A stretch of 64,000 nt of DNA, taken from JADGAU01 sp045047105 (GTDB lineage: Bacteria > Pseudomonadota > Gammaproteobacteria > GRL18). The notes under the pieces are model-generated. The model searched no databases, was not told where the DNA came from, and saw only the letters and a list, made by a program, of their open reading frames with translations. The translations under genes were made by a program, and so were the position numbers. Below are positions 52,772-61,704 of this stretch, one piece after another (positions within the stretch are counted from its first letter, which is position 1; each line of letters opens with the position of its first letter). The stretch is from contig JASFYQ010000017.1 of NCBI GenBank assembly GCA_045047105.1, forward strand, positions 42,318 through 106,317, in the 5' to 3' direction.

Positions 52772-52993
52772 TTGACAAAAAAGAGATTTACAGCCTCTTA
52801 CTATGTTGATGCTGATGCTGATGTTGATGCTCTTGGCAGTGCCCGAGTATATAAACCTGCCTGGCCAGATGAAAAAATATTTGAGCTATTTAGGGAAGAA
52901 CGTGGGGAACATTTTGATCCCAAATTGGTGGATATTTTCTTTGAACACCTCGAGGAATTTCTAGAAATCAGAGATAATCTAAAAGATTCATAA
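52772..52993 (+). pseudogene. C-terminal remnant of an HD-GYP phosphodiesterase
   Basis: The 73-codon frame begins at TTG and ends in ALGSARVYKPAWPDEKIFEL, then REERGEHFDPKLVDIF. This is the closing segment of HD-GYP c-di-GMP phosphodiesterases (DVFDALGSARxYKPAW and HFDPxLVxxF). The catalytic HD and GYP motifs are absent. The expected ADVFDAL reads DADVDAL next to a GATGCT repeat, suggesting slippage. It is most likely a degraded gene, though a short expressed peptide cannot be ruled out. Confidence 0.6.
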
Positions 52994-53174
52994 CGACCAG
53001 AGCAAGTTAAAAAATAACTAAACTCAATATAATAAACAATCCAAAAATAAATCTTAGCAGCATTGTTTTTTTATTAAATACGTGTATACACTTACAAAGA
53101 CTTATGCCTCAAAATTTATTAAAGTAATTGTTTTTTCCACTGCTCTTAAAACCCTACTTTTGGTTAAACTTAAA

Positions 53175-53204
53175 TTGACAAATACCCGACTATTTTACTA
53201 TAGT
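53175..53204 (+). promoter_or_regulatory. Sigma-70 promoter of the first chemoreceptor gene
   Basis: TTGACA (53175-53180) is a perfect -35. TATAGT (53199-53204) matches the -10 at five of six positions, with an 18-base spacer. The expected start is near 53211, about 69 bases before the ATG at 53280. The rest of the 52994-53279 gap holds nothing else I can support. Confidence 0.6.
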
Positions 53205-53279
53205 ATTTATTAAAGTTTTTATATCACTTGCCGTTAACTCCTATACACTTAATATATTAATTAATACAGGTTAAATCAC

Positions 53280-54905
53280 ATGCTCTGGACAATAAAAAAT
53301 AAGCTTATTCTCAGTTTTGCACTTACTTTATTACTTATTCTAATTGCAGGAATTTATAGTGTTACACATATAGAGCTACTTGGTGGCCTTACCACAAAAA
53401 TGTATGAACATCCATTAACCGTAACCCGTGCGTCACTCATGGCTAATGTAAATATTATTAAGATGCACCGTAGCATGAAAGATGTTGCCCTGGCTAGCGA
53501 TGCCGCCGGTATAGATAAAGCGCGTAATATGGTTGCTAAATACGAAAAAGAAGTGTATTCACAATTTTCCATAGTAGAAGATCGTATTTTAGGAGCTGAA
53601 GGTGAAAAGCTGATCGCAGATACAATAATTGTTTTTAGAAACTGGAAATCCATTCGTGATGATGTAATTAATCATATGAGTAAGGCAGAGAGAAAACAGG
53701 CCAGTACCATAACTAAACAACGTGGAGCAAAACATGTTAGCAAACTCAATGAAAAAATGGAGCAACTGGTAAATTATGCTGCTGTAAAAGGTACCGGATT
53801 TTATAATAAAGCAAATAAAACCAGTGAAAATACCTTAATTATTATGGTATTTATAGTAGGCGCAGCTATATTAGCCAACCTTATTATTGGTAGTATTCTA
53901 ATTCCATCCATTGTAAATCCAATCAATAAATTACGCAGACTTACTGAGGAAGTTGAAAAAACTTCCGATTTAACCAGGCGAATTGATATTAAGTCCAGTG
54001 ATGAAATAGGCAGAGCCTCACTTGCATTTAACTCTATGTTAGAAAAATTTGAACATTTAATTAAACAAGTCAATCAAACCTCTTTAAATATATCCACTAC
54101 CTCCGAAGAAGTTGGTTCGGTCGCTCTGCAAAGTGTTAATAACATGCGTGCCCAACAAGATGAAACCAAACAAATTAGCTCAGCTATGGGTTTAATGATT
54201 TCCAGCGTGGCTGATGTTACCCAATATGCAGCAGATGCCTCTAGTGCTGCAAACGAAGGAGAAAGACTAGCCGAAGCAAGCAAGGATATTGTACAAGAAA
54301 CATCCCAGGCTATCATTCAGCTTTCTAATGAGGTTGAAAATGCCTCCAATGTTATTCATGGTCTAGAAGCAGATAGTGAAGCAATTGGCAGTGTTGTTGA
54401 TGTTATTAAAGGCATAGCTGAACAAACTAATTTACTTGCCTTAAATGCAGCAATCGAAGCAGCAAGAGCAGGAGAGCAAGGAAGGGGTTTTGCAGTGGTT
54501 GCTGATGAAGTAAGAACTCTGGCAGGAAGAACGCAAGAATCAACCGAAGAAATCCAAAATATGATTGAGCGTTTACAAAAAGGCTCTAAAAATGCAGTAT
54601 TAGTTATGAAAAAAGGCAGTGAACAAGCTAAAAAAGGTGTAGAACAAACCCAAAAAACTTCAGAAGCTCTGGATGCTATTGCACAATCTGTTTCAACAAT
54701 AAATGAAATGAATCAAAAAATTTCCTACTCTGCAACGGATCAAAATCAGGTAACAGAACAAATGAAGTCCAATGTTAGCAGTATTACTCAAATGACTGAC
54801 AACACCACTACAGGAGCAGAGCAGACCTGTAGTTCAACAGAACTAATGAATAGATTAATTAATCAGTTACAAACAATTGTTAATCAATTTAAGATTTCAA
54901 GTTAA
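53280..54905 (+). CDS. Methyl-accepting chemotaxis protein with 4HB-type sensor
   Basis: The 541-residue chemoreceptor has a first membrane helix (about 8-28), a mainly helical periplasmic domain (about 30-190) that looks like a four-helix-bundle ligand domain, a second membrane helix (about 190-212), HAMP (about 212-265) and a signalling domain. The highly conserved tip is IAEQTNLLALNAAIEAARAG near 378-397, then GFAVVADEVRTLAGRTQEST. It should control CheA at a receptor array. No che genes are in the window. A 16-bp inverted repeat overlaps its stop codon. Confidence 0.9.
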   Translation: MLWTIKNKLILSFALTLLLILIAGIYSVTHIELLGGLTTKMYEHPLTVTRASLMANVNIIKMHRSMKDVALASDAAGIDKARNMVAKYEKEVYSQFSIVEDRILGAEGEKLIADTIIVFRNWKSIRDDVINHMSKAERKQASTITKQRGAKHVSKLNEKMEQLVNYAAVKGTGFYNKANKTSENTLIIMVFIVGAAILANLIIGSILIPSIVNPINKLRRLTEEVEKTSDLTRRIDIKSSDEIGRASLAFNSMLEKFEHLIKQVNQTSLNISTTSEEVGSVALQSVNNMRAQQDETKQISSAMGLMISSVADVTQYAADASSAANEGERLAEASKDIVQETSQAIIQLSNEVENASNVIHGLEADSEAIGSVVDVIKGIAEQTNLLALNAAIEAARAGEQGRGFAVVADEVRTLAGRTQESTEEIQNMIERLQKGSKNAVLVMKKGSEQAKKGVEQTQKTSEALDAIAQSVSTINEMNQKISYSATDQNQVTEQMKSNVSSITQMTDNTTTGAEQTCSSTELMNRLINQLQTIVNQFKISS

Positions 54906-54921
54906 AACTTGAAATCTTAAA
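54888..54921 (+). terminator. 16-bp perfect inverted repeat at the stop codon of the first chemoreceptor
   Basis: TTTAAGATTTCAAGTT (54888-54903) pairs with AACTTGAAATCTTAAA (54906-54921) with two bases between. The left arm is coding. No long T tract follows (ATTTCC), so it is a weaker terminator candidate or a 3' mRNA-end stabiliser. Confidence 0.45.
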
Positions 54922-55069
54922 TTTCCTCATCTATATTCACACAGACAAAGCTTTTGCTAAAAAAACACCAACTTGTTAAGTTTAGCATTAGCTTTGCATA
55001 TATAATTAGAAATAAATTAACCCGATACTAAAAACTAAAATTTAAAGAATAACCTAATTTTTTTAAAAT

Positions 55070-56791
55070 ATGGAGAGCACCTTAATGTTGATCAGCAGTG
55101 CAAAAAAAACATACCTAAAACCTACACTTATTTCTATTTTCTCCAGCATTGCTATTAATTTATTAATTTTTCATTTTTTAAGTCCTGCACTTGGCAGTTT
55201 AACTATTTTACTACTATGCACTTTATTAACAATAAGCATAGTTGCACTGATTACTTATTATCAAATTGTTGCCCCCATGCGAGCCTGTATAGAACATATT
55301 CTAGCCAGAGCTCAGGGAATTAAAGAAGAAGATACTCTTAGCCATGGTTATAGCCATAAGGCTTTACAGGACCATTATGATCTGGGAAATTGCTATTCAA
55401 GTGTATCAAACACCTTTACAAACTTTTATGCCATGGCAGATAAATTAATAAGCAATGGCAGTAGCATTGCAATTGTTGCTGCAGAAGTATCTTTTGCAGC
55501 AGAAAGTTTATCAAAAAAAGTACATGCCGAAGTAGATGATGTAAATAATATTTCCAACTCCTCTGCTAATATTTCTGATATTGTTTCTGCAGCAGCAAGT
55601 AATGCAGCTAATGCGGCAGACTTTTCGACCCAAATGCATAAGTCCAGTGAACAAGGACAACAGATAATTCAATCCGCTGTAGATGAAATGCGGAAAACCA
55701 ATGAGCAGGCACAAAAAACATCAAAAATTGTTGCAAATCTTGAAAGTAAATCTGAACAAATTAAAGGGATTACATCCGTTATCAGTGGCATTGCCGAGCA
55801 AACTAACCTATTAGCTTTAAACGCTGCAATTGAAGCCGCTCGGGCTGGAGAACAGGGTAGAGGTTTTGCTGTTGTTGCTGACGAAGTACGCATGCTGGCT
55901 AAAAAAACCGCTGAAGCAACTCAAGAAATTGGTAGTACTGTTGATGAGATTGGCAAAGATGTACAAAATGCTGTAGATACCATGTCGGTACTGGTTAATG
56001 GAATTGCAGCTGGTACCGAAGTAACAGAACAAGTAGGTGAACAATTAGGCCGAATCCATCAGCAAGCAGAAATGATCCATACTCAGGTTGACAATATAGC
56101 CAATGGCACAGACCATAGCGCATCCGAAGTAAACCTGATATCAACAGCCATTAACTCCGTTAGCGGTCACCTTTGCAATACCGAAAAGGAGATTAAAGGT
56201 GTAGTACAACAGTCAGATGAATTATCAAAAATGGCTGAAAGTATGCATATAATGCTATTGGGATTTAATATACAATCCATCCATAAAGACATAAAAGAAG
56301 CCGCTGAAAAGGCAGTAGCACAAATACAAAGTATTTTTGAAGATGCAATTAATAGTGGAAAAATCACCTTAGATGACTTATTTGATCGTAATTATAAAGA
56401 AATTTCTAATACTAATCCTGCAAAATATTCCACCCGTTTTGATAAATTTACCGATCAGGTTTTACCCGATATTCAGGAACCTATTCTAGTTGACCATAAG
56501 CAAGTTATCTATGCTGGAGCAGTTGATAATAATGGCTACTTCCCCACTCATAACAAATGTTTTTCGCAGCCTTTAACTGGAAATTATGACACCGACATGC
56601 TGAAAAACCGTACCAAACGGATTTTTGATGATCCCACTGGCCGTCGCTGTGGCTCACACACCGCCTCTTTTTTATTACAAACCTATAAAAGAGACACAGG
56701 GGAAGTAATGCACGATCTTTCTGTTCCTGTCTTTATTAAAGGAAAACATTGGGGAGGATTCCGTATGGGCTACCAGGCTGAAAACAGCTAA
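55070..56791 (+). CDS. Methyl-accepting chemotaxis protein with C-terminal cytoplasmic sensor-like domain
   Basis: The 573-residue protein has two close N-terminal membrane helices (about 15-42 and 44-66) with almost no periplasmic part. A signalling domain follows, with the tip IAEQTNLLALNAAIEAARAG near 243-262. A further C-terminal domain of about 165 residues has FDRNYKEISNTNPAKYSTRF, QVIYAGAVDNNGYFPTHN, and RIFDDPTGRRCGSHT. This C-terminal module occurs in a subset of MCPs and probably senses a cytoplasmic signal. It is arranged in tandem with two other receptors. Confidence 0.88.
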   Translation: MESTLMLISSAKKTYLKPTLISIFSSIAINLLIFHFLSPALGSLTILLLCTLLTISIVALITYYQIVAPMRACIEHILARAQGIKEEDTLSHGYSHKALQDHYDLGNCYSSVSNTFTNFYAMADKLISNGSSIAIVAAEVSFAAESLSKKVHAEVDDVNNISNSSANISDIVSAAASNAANAADFSTQMHKSSEQGQQIIQSAVDEMRKTNEQAQKTSKIVANLESKSEQIKGITSVISGIAEQTNLLALNAAIEAARAGEQGRGFAVVADEVRMLAKKTAEATQEIGSTVDEIGKDVQNAVDTMSVLVNGIAAGTEVTEQVGEQLGRIHQQAEMIHTQVDNIANGTDHSASEVNLISTAINSVSGHLCNTEKEIKGVVQQSDELSKMAESMHIMLLGFNIQSIHKDIKEAAEKAVAQIQSIFEDAINSGKITLDDLFDRNYKEISNTNPAKYSTRFDKFTDQVLPDIQEPILVDHKQVIYAGAVDNNGYFPTHNKCFSQPLTGNYDTDMLKNRTKRIFDDPTGRRCGSHTASFLLQTYKRDTGEVMHDLSVPVFIKGKHWGGFRMGYQAENS

Positions 56792-57203
56792 ATAATTACA
56801 AAAAATATAACGTCCCCTATCCTGCACTAAATCTCTAAGAGAAATTGTTTAAAGCGTTTTCTCTTAGCACCCACAAGCAAAAATAAAAACAATTTATATT
56901 TTATAATTATATATTCATATAATATTTAACTGCAAGATAAGATTAAGCTTATATAAAAAAATACTTAATACATAAAAAATGCAATAATAATGAACTTTCT
57001 TGAGCTATATCATAAATTCTTAATCTAAGTATTGAAATTATACCCATTTAAGCCTAAAGTAATCATCTATCCATTTTCAGAACAAGCTTAATAATAAAAA
57101 CTATTATTACAACTTAAATGTTGTTATAGCTTACTCTCAAAAGAGAGTTCCTGTAATGTGAGGGGGATTTATTAGTAGTATTTTATAATATAAGGAGAGA
57201 ATA
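56792..57203. other. Noncoding region between chemoreceptor and rhodanese genes
   Basis: 412 bases without a supported gene. It is A/T-rich. Near its start, AGAGAAATTG and GTTTTCTCT form a weak hairpin (about 56838-56866) that may end the receptor message. A degenerate FNR-like site, TTGAGCTATATCAT, lies at 57000-57013. AAGGAGAG (57192-57199) is the ribosome site of the rhodanese gene. Confidence 0.5.
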
Positions 57204-57620
57204 ATGATAATAAAGAAATTTTTAATAATTTTTACACTTTCATTAATAATGATAACCACAAGTTATGCTGGAGATAAAATTTCTCCAATGACTATTGCAG
57301 GGGCAAAAACAGTAACTACAGAAGAGGCTAAAAAACTTTTTGACGCAGGAACCTTATTTCTCGATGTTCGTAAAGATGCCGATTGGAATGCAGGACGTGT
57401 TGCAGATGCTACACATTTAAATATTAAAACAAATTTATCTGAAGAAAGTCTGATGGGAGAGATGAAAAAATCAGATCCTGTGGTCATCTACTGCAATGGT
57501 GAACGCTGTTTAAGAAGCTCCAATGCTTGTGTTAAAGCAGTGGCCTGGGGATTTACCAACGTTTATTATTACCGTGATGGATTTCCAGCATGGAAAAATG
57601 CAAGATTCCCCATAGAATAA
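57204..57620 (+). CDS. Secreted rhodanese-domain protein
   Basis: The 138-residue protein has a Sec signal peptide (1 to about 22) and one rhodanese domain (about 35-138), with LFLDVRKDADWNAGRV and the active-site loop YCNGERCLRSS (catalytic Cys97). Periplasmic rhodaneses handle sulfane sulfur or thiosulfate, or act in redox and cytochrome maturation. The neighbours are chemoreceptors, giving no direct substrate. AAGGAGAG stands just before the ATG and a terminator just after the stop, so it is transcribed alone. Confidence 0.88.
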   Translation: MIIKKFLIIFTLSLIMITTSYAGDKISPMTIAGAKTVTTEEAKKLFDAGTLFLDVRKDADWNAGRVADATHLNIKTNLSEESLMGEMKKSDPVVIYCNGERCLRSSNACVKAVAWGFTNVYYYRDGFPAWKNARFPIE

Positions 57621-57641
57621 ACAATATTTTATTTTCAAAAT

Positions 57642-57670
57642 AAAAAGGGGTAATACTATTACCCTTTTTT
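57642..57670 (+). terminator. Intrinsic terminator after the rhodanese gene
   Basis: AAAAAGGGGTAAT and ATTACCCTTTTTT form a stem with one bulged G around ACT, followed by six T residues. It lies 22 bases after the stop. Because of the A run on the other side it could act in both directions. Confidence 0.78.
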
Positions 57671-57833
57671 AGCTTTAAAAAAAGATAAAGCTAAAGAAAA
57701 CTTATAAAATACCGATAAAAACATTAACTTAGTTAATAACAGATAATATAAAAGGTTAATAACTAAGCTATTAAGTTATTTTCTTACCCACTAGGGACTT
57801 GCCAAAAGTCCAAATACAAAACCTGGAACGCTT

Positions 57834-59702
57834 ATGAATTTAAAAAATAAAATTGTATTTGCTGTTTTTATAATGGCTATAGTGATTGTTAGCTCCAGTT
57901 TTATATCTAATCACCTAAAAAGCAGTAAACTGGAAACACGCTATGACGATTTAGCAATACATGGTAATCAACAAATTTGGGATTTAATTATTGCCAACCA
58001 ATATACCGCAATGGAACCCGCTATAAAAAGTATCACTCGTGATAGAAAACTAAAAAAAGCCCTGGCTAAGCAAAACTTTGAACAAGTTAGAGAAAATGCT
58101 AAAACTGTTTTTAACCTATTAGAAGGGGAAGCGGTTTTAAGCTCATTAGAAATTTTAGATGTAAATGGTAAAGTAGTTTTTAATGCGCAAAATAGTATGG
58201 CTGAAAACAAATTAAACCCCCTCGCCGTAAAAGCTATCAGCAGTAAAAAAATAACGACCTCTATAACTCAAAACCATTTGGGTAAATTACAAACAGAACT
58301 AGTTTTCCCCATTACTAGCAGAGGAAAAGTAATTGGTGCAGGCTCTTATGCTTTAGATCTTTCAGTAGCAATAAAGCAACTAAAGCAAAGACAAAATTCT
58401 CAGGTATATACCAGTAACTCCAAAGGTAATTTAAAATCCAGTTCAACTGTTAACTTGGATACTGAGTTAAATAAACTGCAGTTCCCCTTATCTACAGCCA
58501 AACATTTGGTAATTAAAAATGGTAGCCAAGCTTACTCAACCACTATACTACCGATTAAAAATATTACCGACCAACTCTTAGCTAATATTATTGTGATTAT
58601 GGACAATACCGAAAGTTATCAATCACAACAAAAAATAAATATTTACGCAGCAATATTTCTTATTCTAATAAGTGTTTTAATGTTACTGTTTATTTATTTT
58701 TATTTAAATAATTGCCTAAGTTCTTTGCACTCCATCTCCCACTCCCTTCATTCTGTTAGTGAAGGAGATTTAACCGTGGTAATTGAACAATCCAATCGCA
58801 AGGATGAAATAGCCGAAATACAGGCAGCTATAGCTAATACGGTCAATAAATTACACCAATTAATTGCTAAAATAAAACCACTGGTAGCAGAGGTTAATAG
58901 TGCATCCGATTTATTAAATGATTCCGTCCATCAAAATCAAAATAATACCGATCAACAAAAAACCAATATCACTCAAGTTTTGGAGGCCACTCAAAATGTA
59001 ACTACTGCGGTAAGCAGTCTTTCACAATATTCCGATGATATGACTAATAGCTCTCAGGATGCAGTAAGTGAATTAGAAAAAGGCAGTGAAATAATTCATC
59101 AAACTATTTCCTCCATTAAAACCATTGCAGCCCAGATTGAAAATGCTGGGACAGTAGTTAATCAGCTTTCATTAGAGACTAAAACTATAGGAGGTGTATT
59201 GGATGTGATAAAAGGCATTGCAGAGCAAACTAACTTACTGGCCTTAAATGCAGCTATTGAAGCAGCAAGAGCAGGTGAAGCAGGAAGAGGTTTTGCAGTA
59301 GTAGCTGACGAAGTAAGAAATCTGGCTGGAAAAACTCAGGAATCTACAGAAGATATTGAAAAAATGATCGAGCGCCTTCGTACAGGAGCGGCATCGGCCG
59401 TTATTGAAATGGAAAATAGCCAATCTGAAGTCAGTGTTTGTGTTGATTATGCCAATAAAACAGAAGCATCTATGAGTATTATTATTCCTAAAGTAGCAGA
59501 AATCAAAGATAAAAATATCGAAGTAAGTAAAGCCATTGAAGAACAACAGCAATCAATAGAGAATATTAATCAGAATGTTGCAACGATTGATCAAGTAGCA
59601 GAATACAGCGTACAACAAAACTCAGAAACTTTACAAATTAGCAATACACTTAAAGAGCTTTCTACCAGTTTAGAAGCTATGTTATTACAATTTAAGGTAT
59701 AA
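57834..59702 (+). CDS. Methyl-accepting chemotaxis protein with Cache-like periplasmic domain
   Basis: The 622-residue receptor has membrane helices at about 7-26 and 268-290. Between them is a periplasmic alpha/beta domain (about 30-265) with LEILDVNGKVVFNAQ and ELVFPITSRGKVIGAGSYALD, the look of a Cache sensor domain. HAMP (about 290-345) and a signalling domain follow, with the tip IAEQTNLLALNAAIEAARAG near 463-482. The ligand is unknown. It converges on the RegA-like gene with eight bases between stops. Confidence 0.9.
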   Translation: MNLKNKIVFAVFIMAIVIVSSSFISNHLKSSKLETRYDDLAIHGNQQIWDLIIANQYTAMEPAIKSITRDRKLKKALAKQNFEQVRENAKTVFNLLEGEAVLSSLEILDVNGKVVFNAQNSMAENKLNPLAVKAISSKKITTSITQNHLGKLQTELVFPITSRGKVIGAGSYALDLSVAIKQLKQRQNSQVYTSNSKGNLKSSSTVNLDTELNKLQFPLSTAKHLVIKNGSQAYSTTILPIKNITDQLLANIIVIMDNTESYQSQQKINIYAAIFLILISVLMLLFIYFYLNNCLSSLHSISHSLHSVSEGDLTVVIEQSNRKDEIAEIQAAIANTVNKLHQLIAKIKPLVAEVNSASDLLNDSVHQNQNNTDQQKTNITQVLEATQNVTTAVSSLSQYSDDMTNSSQDAVSELEKGSEIIHQTISSIKTIAAQIENAGTVVNQLSLETKTIGGVLDVIKGIAEQTNLLALNAAIEAARAGEAGRGFAVVADEVRNLAGKTQESTEDIEKMIERLRTGAASAVIEMENSQSEVSVCVDYANKTEASMSIIIPKVAEIKDKNIEVSKAIEEQQQSIENINQNVATIDQVAEYSVQQNSETLQISNTLKELSTSLEAMLLQFKV

Positions 59703-59710
59703 AAATACAG

Positions 59711-60253
59711 TTACTGGCGAACAGGATGTTTTTGTAATTTACGCTGTAAGGTGCGTCTATGCATACCCAGGGCCTTAGCTGTCGCTGAGATATTACCGTT
59801 ATTATTTGCCAGTACCTTTTGCAGATGCTCCCATTCCAAACGTTTTACCGACATGGGGTCATCAGGCAAATCTATTTGACTATTTCCAGACAACTCGCCC
59901 AATAAAGCATTTACAATATCAGTTTTTTCCGCAGGTTTAGTTAAGTACTGTATTGCTCCAAGTTTTATTGCCTCTACAGCAGTTGAAATACTGGCATACC
60001 CGGTAAGCACAACAATACGCATGGGAGGATAAATTGCCACCAATTTTTCTACTAGTTCTAAGCCAGATTCATTACCAATTTTCAGATCAACCAGTGCATA
60101 AGCGGGTTTATTATCTATTGCCAGCTGTACAGCCTGTTTTATATTGTATGCAGTATATACATCAAAACCTACACGCGTTTGTACCCTGGCCATCACACTA
60201 CAAAAGGTTTCATCATCATCAATAATTAGCAGTTGTTTTTTACTTGTTGTCAT
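59711..60253 (-). CDS. regA: RegA/PrrA/RoxR-type redox response regulator
   Basis: The 180-residue regulator has a receiver domain (about 7-120). The acidic patch is IIDDDE, phospho-accepting Asp56 lies in YALVDLKIG, and the conserved residues are VLTGYAS and Lys in YLTKPAE. The C-terminal Fis-type helix-turn-helix is NNNGNISATAKALGMHRRTL then QRKLQKH, the strongly conserved RegA recognition helix. RegA proteins control respiration, denitrification and redox genes. Sites of the GCGNC-type lie before nosZ and beside regB in this window. It follows regB on the same strand with a 39-base gap. Confidence 0.92.
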   Translation of the reverse strand: MTTSKKQLLIIDDDETFCSVMARVQTRVGFDVYTAYNIKQAVQLAIDNKPAYALVDLKIGNESGLELVEKLVAIYPPMRIVVLTGYASISTAVEAIKLGAIQYLTKPAEKTDIVNALLGELSGNSQIDLPDDPMSVKRLEWEHLQKVLANNNGNISATAKALGMHRRTLQRKLQKHPVRQ

Positions 60254-60292
60254 AAGATCTATTAATTATTTACATACTTAGGCATAAAAACC

Positions 60293-61555
60293 TTAATTGA
60301 AATCAATAGGCAGAATAATTTGTATCGACAAACCACCCGCTTCACGATTAGATAATTTAATTCTACCACCCATTCGTTCAATAATAGTATAGGATAAAAA
60401 TGACCCCAGCCCCATACCATCTTTAGCAGCTAAACCATCCTTAGGGAACTGCTCTGAGCTTATCGGCTGCTTGCCTAATAGCTCTAGTTGTTCGGCAGTT
60501 AAACCAGGACCTGAATCATTTATAATAAAACTAATATTATTATTGTCCCAACTAAGAAAACAACGTATATCCGATTGTGAAACCTTTGCAGCATTGTCTA
60601 AAATATTAACAATTGCCTGGTGTAAAATACGTTCTGCCAAAATATCGGGGGCAGGTTGCACTCCTTGATAATCAACTTTTAGCTGAATATTTAAGTGCCC
60701 TGCCTGCCAATCAGTTACTAAATTTTTAATAAATTGATCAATAGGCAATTTTTCCCCACCCTGTAGATGAACCCCGCCTGTTGCATCAGAAAGAACGGAT
60801 AAAATTTCTTTGCAGCGTGTTACCTGAAGTTTAAGTGGTAACACCAGCTCATCTCGTAAATTTGGTTGTGTAATTTCTGCATCCAATTCATCACATAATA
60901 GAGCAATAGTTGCCAGGGGTGTACCAAATTCATGAGCAGTACTTGCAGATAGTGTTGCCAGTGAAATAAGCTGCTTATCTCTTAGCGCTTGTTCACTGGC
61001 CTGGTGCAGAAGATTTTCTTTGTGTTTTAGCGTTTTTCGCATTGCCACAATAAAAAAGGAGACCAGAGCAGCACTTAATAAAAAACCAAACCACATTCCC
61101 CAGATATGTAGCGAAAATTCATTTCCACCTGCATGATTATACGGTAGAGAAATATGAAAACGCATTAAAATACTATAGGCAATAACCACAATAATTGCCA
61201 TTACCCAAGTATATGATGCAGCTAAAACCGTTGCAGTAAGCGTAAGAGGAAATAATAATAGTGATATAAACGGGTTGGTTGCACCTCCAGCATAATAGAG
61301 CAAACCACATAAAATCAATACATCCAAATTTAAATGGGAAAATAAAACCTGGGCAGTTAACGGTCGGGTTTGCTGATATTGCCAATAAATAAATATATGC
61401 AAAACAAAATATAGAACTATTAGCATTAGCATTTCTGTAATAGGCAAAGAAATGCCTAAAAATAGTTCTGCTATAGCAAGTACGAACATTTGAAAAAAGA
61501 TCGCAATGCCTCTAAGCCAGATAAGCTGATACTGAGTTTTTTTACCTAATAGCAT
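60293..61555 (-). CDS. regB: RegB/PrrB/RoxS-type redox sensor histidine kinase
   Basis: The 420-residue kinase has six membrane helices (about 10-185). The quinone-site motif YYGGATNPFISLLL is typical of RegB. The H-box is STAHEFGTPLATIAL with the His near 205, and ATPase motifs include DNAAKVS, NDSGPGLT and GMGLGSFLSY. It senses the redox state of the quinone pool and controls RegA phosphorylation. The conserved redox Cys of Rhodobacter RegB is not obvious in the linker. It lies upstream of regA and divergent from the copper receptor. Confidence 0.92.
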   Translation of the reverse strand: MLLGKKTQYQLIWLRGIAIFFQMFVLAIAELFLGISLPITEMLMLIVLYFVLHIFIYWQYQQTRPLTAQVLFSHLNLDVLILCGLLYYAGGATNPFISLLLFPLTLTATVLAASYTWVMAIIVVIAYSILMRFHISLPYNHAGGNEFSLHIWGMWFGFLLSAALVSFFIVAMRKTLKHKENLLHQASEQALRDKQLISLATLSASTAHEFGTPLATIALLCDELDAEITQPNLRDELVLPLKLQVTRCKEILSVLSDATGGVHLQGGEKLPIDQFIKNLVTDWQAGHLNIQLKVDYQGVQPAPDILAERILHQAIVNILDNAAKVSQSDIRCFLSWDNNNISFIINDSGPGLTAEQLELLGKQPISSEQFPKDGLAAKDGMGLGSFLSYTIIERMGGRIKLSNREAGGLSIQIILPIDFN

Positions 61556-61625
61556 TTATTGCCTTTTTTTGGATGAAAGTTCTAGATATAAATCTATTTT
61601 ACCTAAATAGCTCATTCAATAGAAT

Positions 61626-61640
61626 GCGACAATTTGTCAC
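61626..61640. promoter_or_regulatory. RegA-like palindrome between regB and the copper receptor
   Basis: GCGAC-AATTT-GTCAC matches the GCGNC-N5-GNCGC pattern with one change and resembles the site before nosZ in arms and spacing. It lies 71 bases before the regB ATG on one side and 65 bases before the receptor ATG on the other. Confidence 0.5.
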
Positions 61641-61664
61641 ATTCTTTAAAGAATAATATTTCCC

Positions 61665-61670
61665 TATAAT
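61665..61670 (+). promoter_or_regulatory. -10 element of the copper receptor gene
   Basis: TATAAT is a perfect -10. No good -35 is present, but the GCGNC palindrome is centred 34 bases upstream, where an activator bound near -44 could replace it. Start near 61677, giving a 5' leader of about 28 bases. GGGG (61690-61693) is the ribosome site. Confidence 0.5.
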
Positions 61671-61704
61671 AGCAAATAAAATTAAATTAGGGGTAACTAA
61701 TATT

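Noticed and set aside
57000..57013. FNR-like site TTGAGCTATATCAT before the rhodanese gene
   Set aside because: Eight of ten matches, with no -10 at the right distance and 190 bases from the gene. Too weak to list as a site.
57184..57189. TATAAT just upstream of the rhodanese gene
   Set aside because: It lies directly against the ribosome site, so a start there would leave almost no leader, and no -35 fits.
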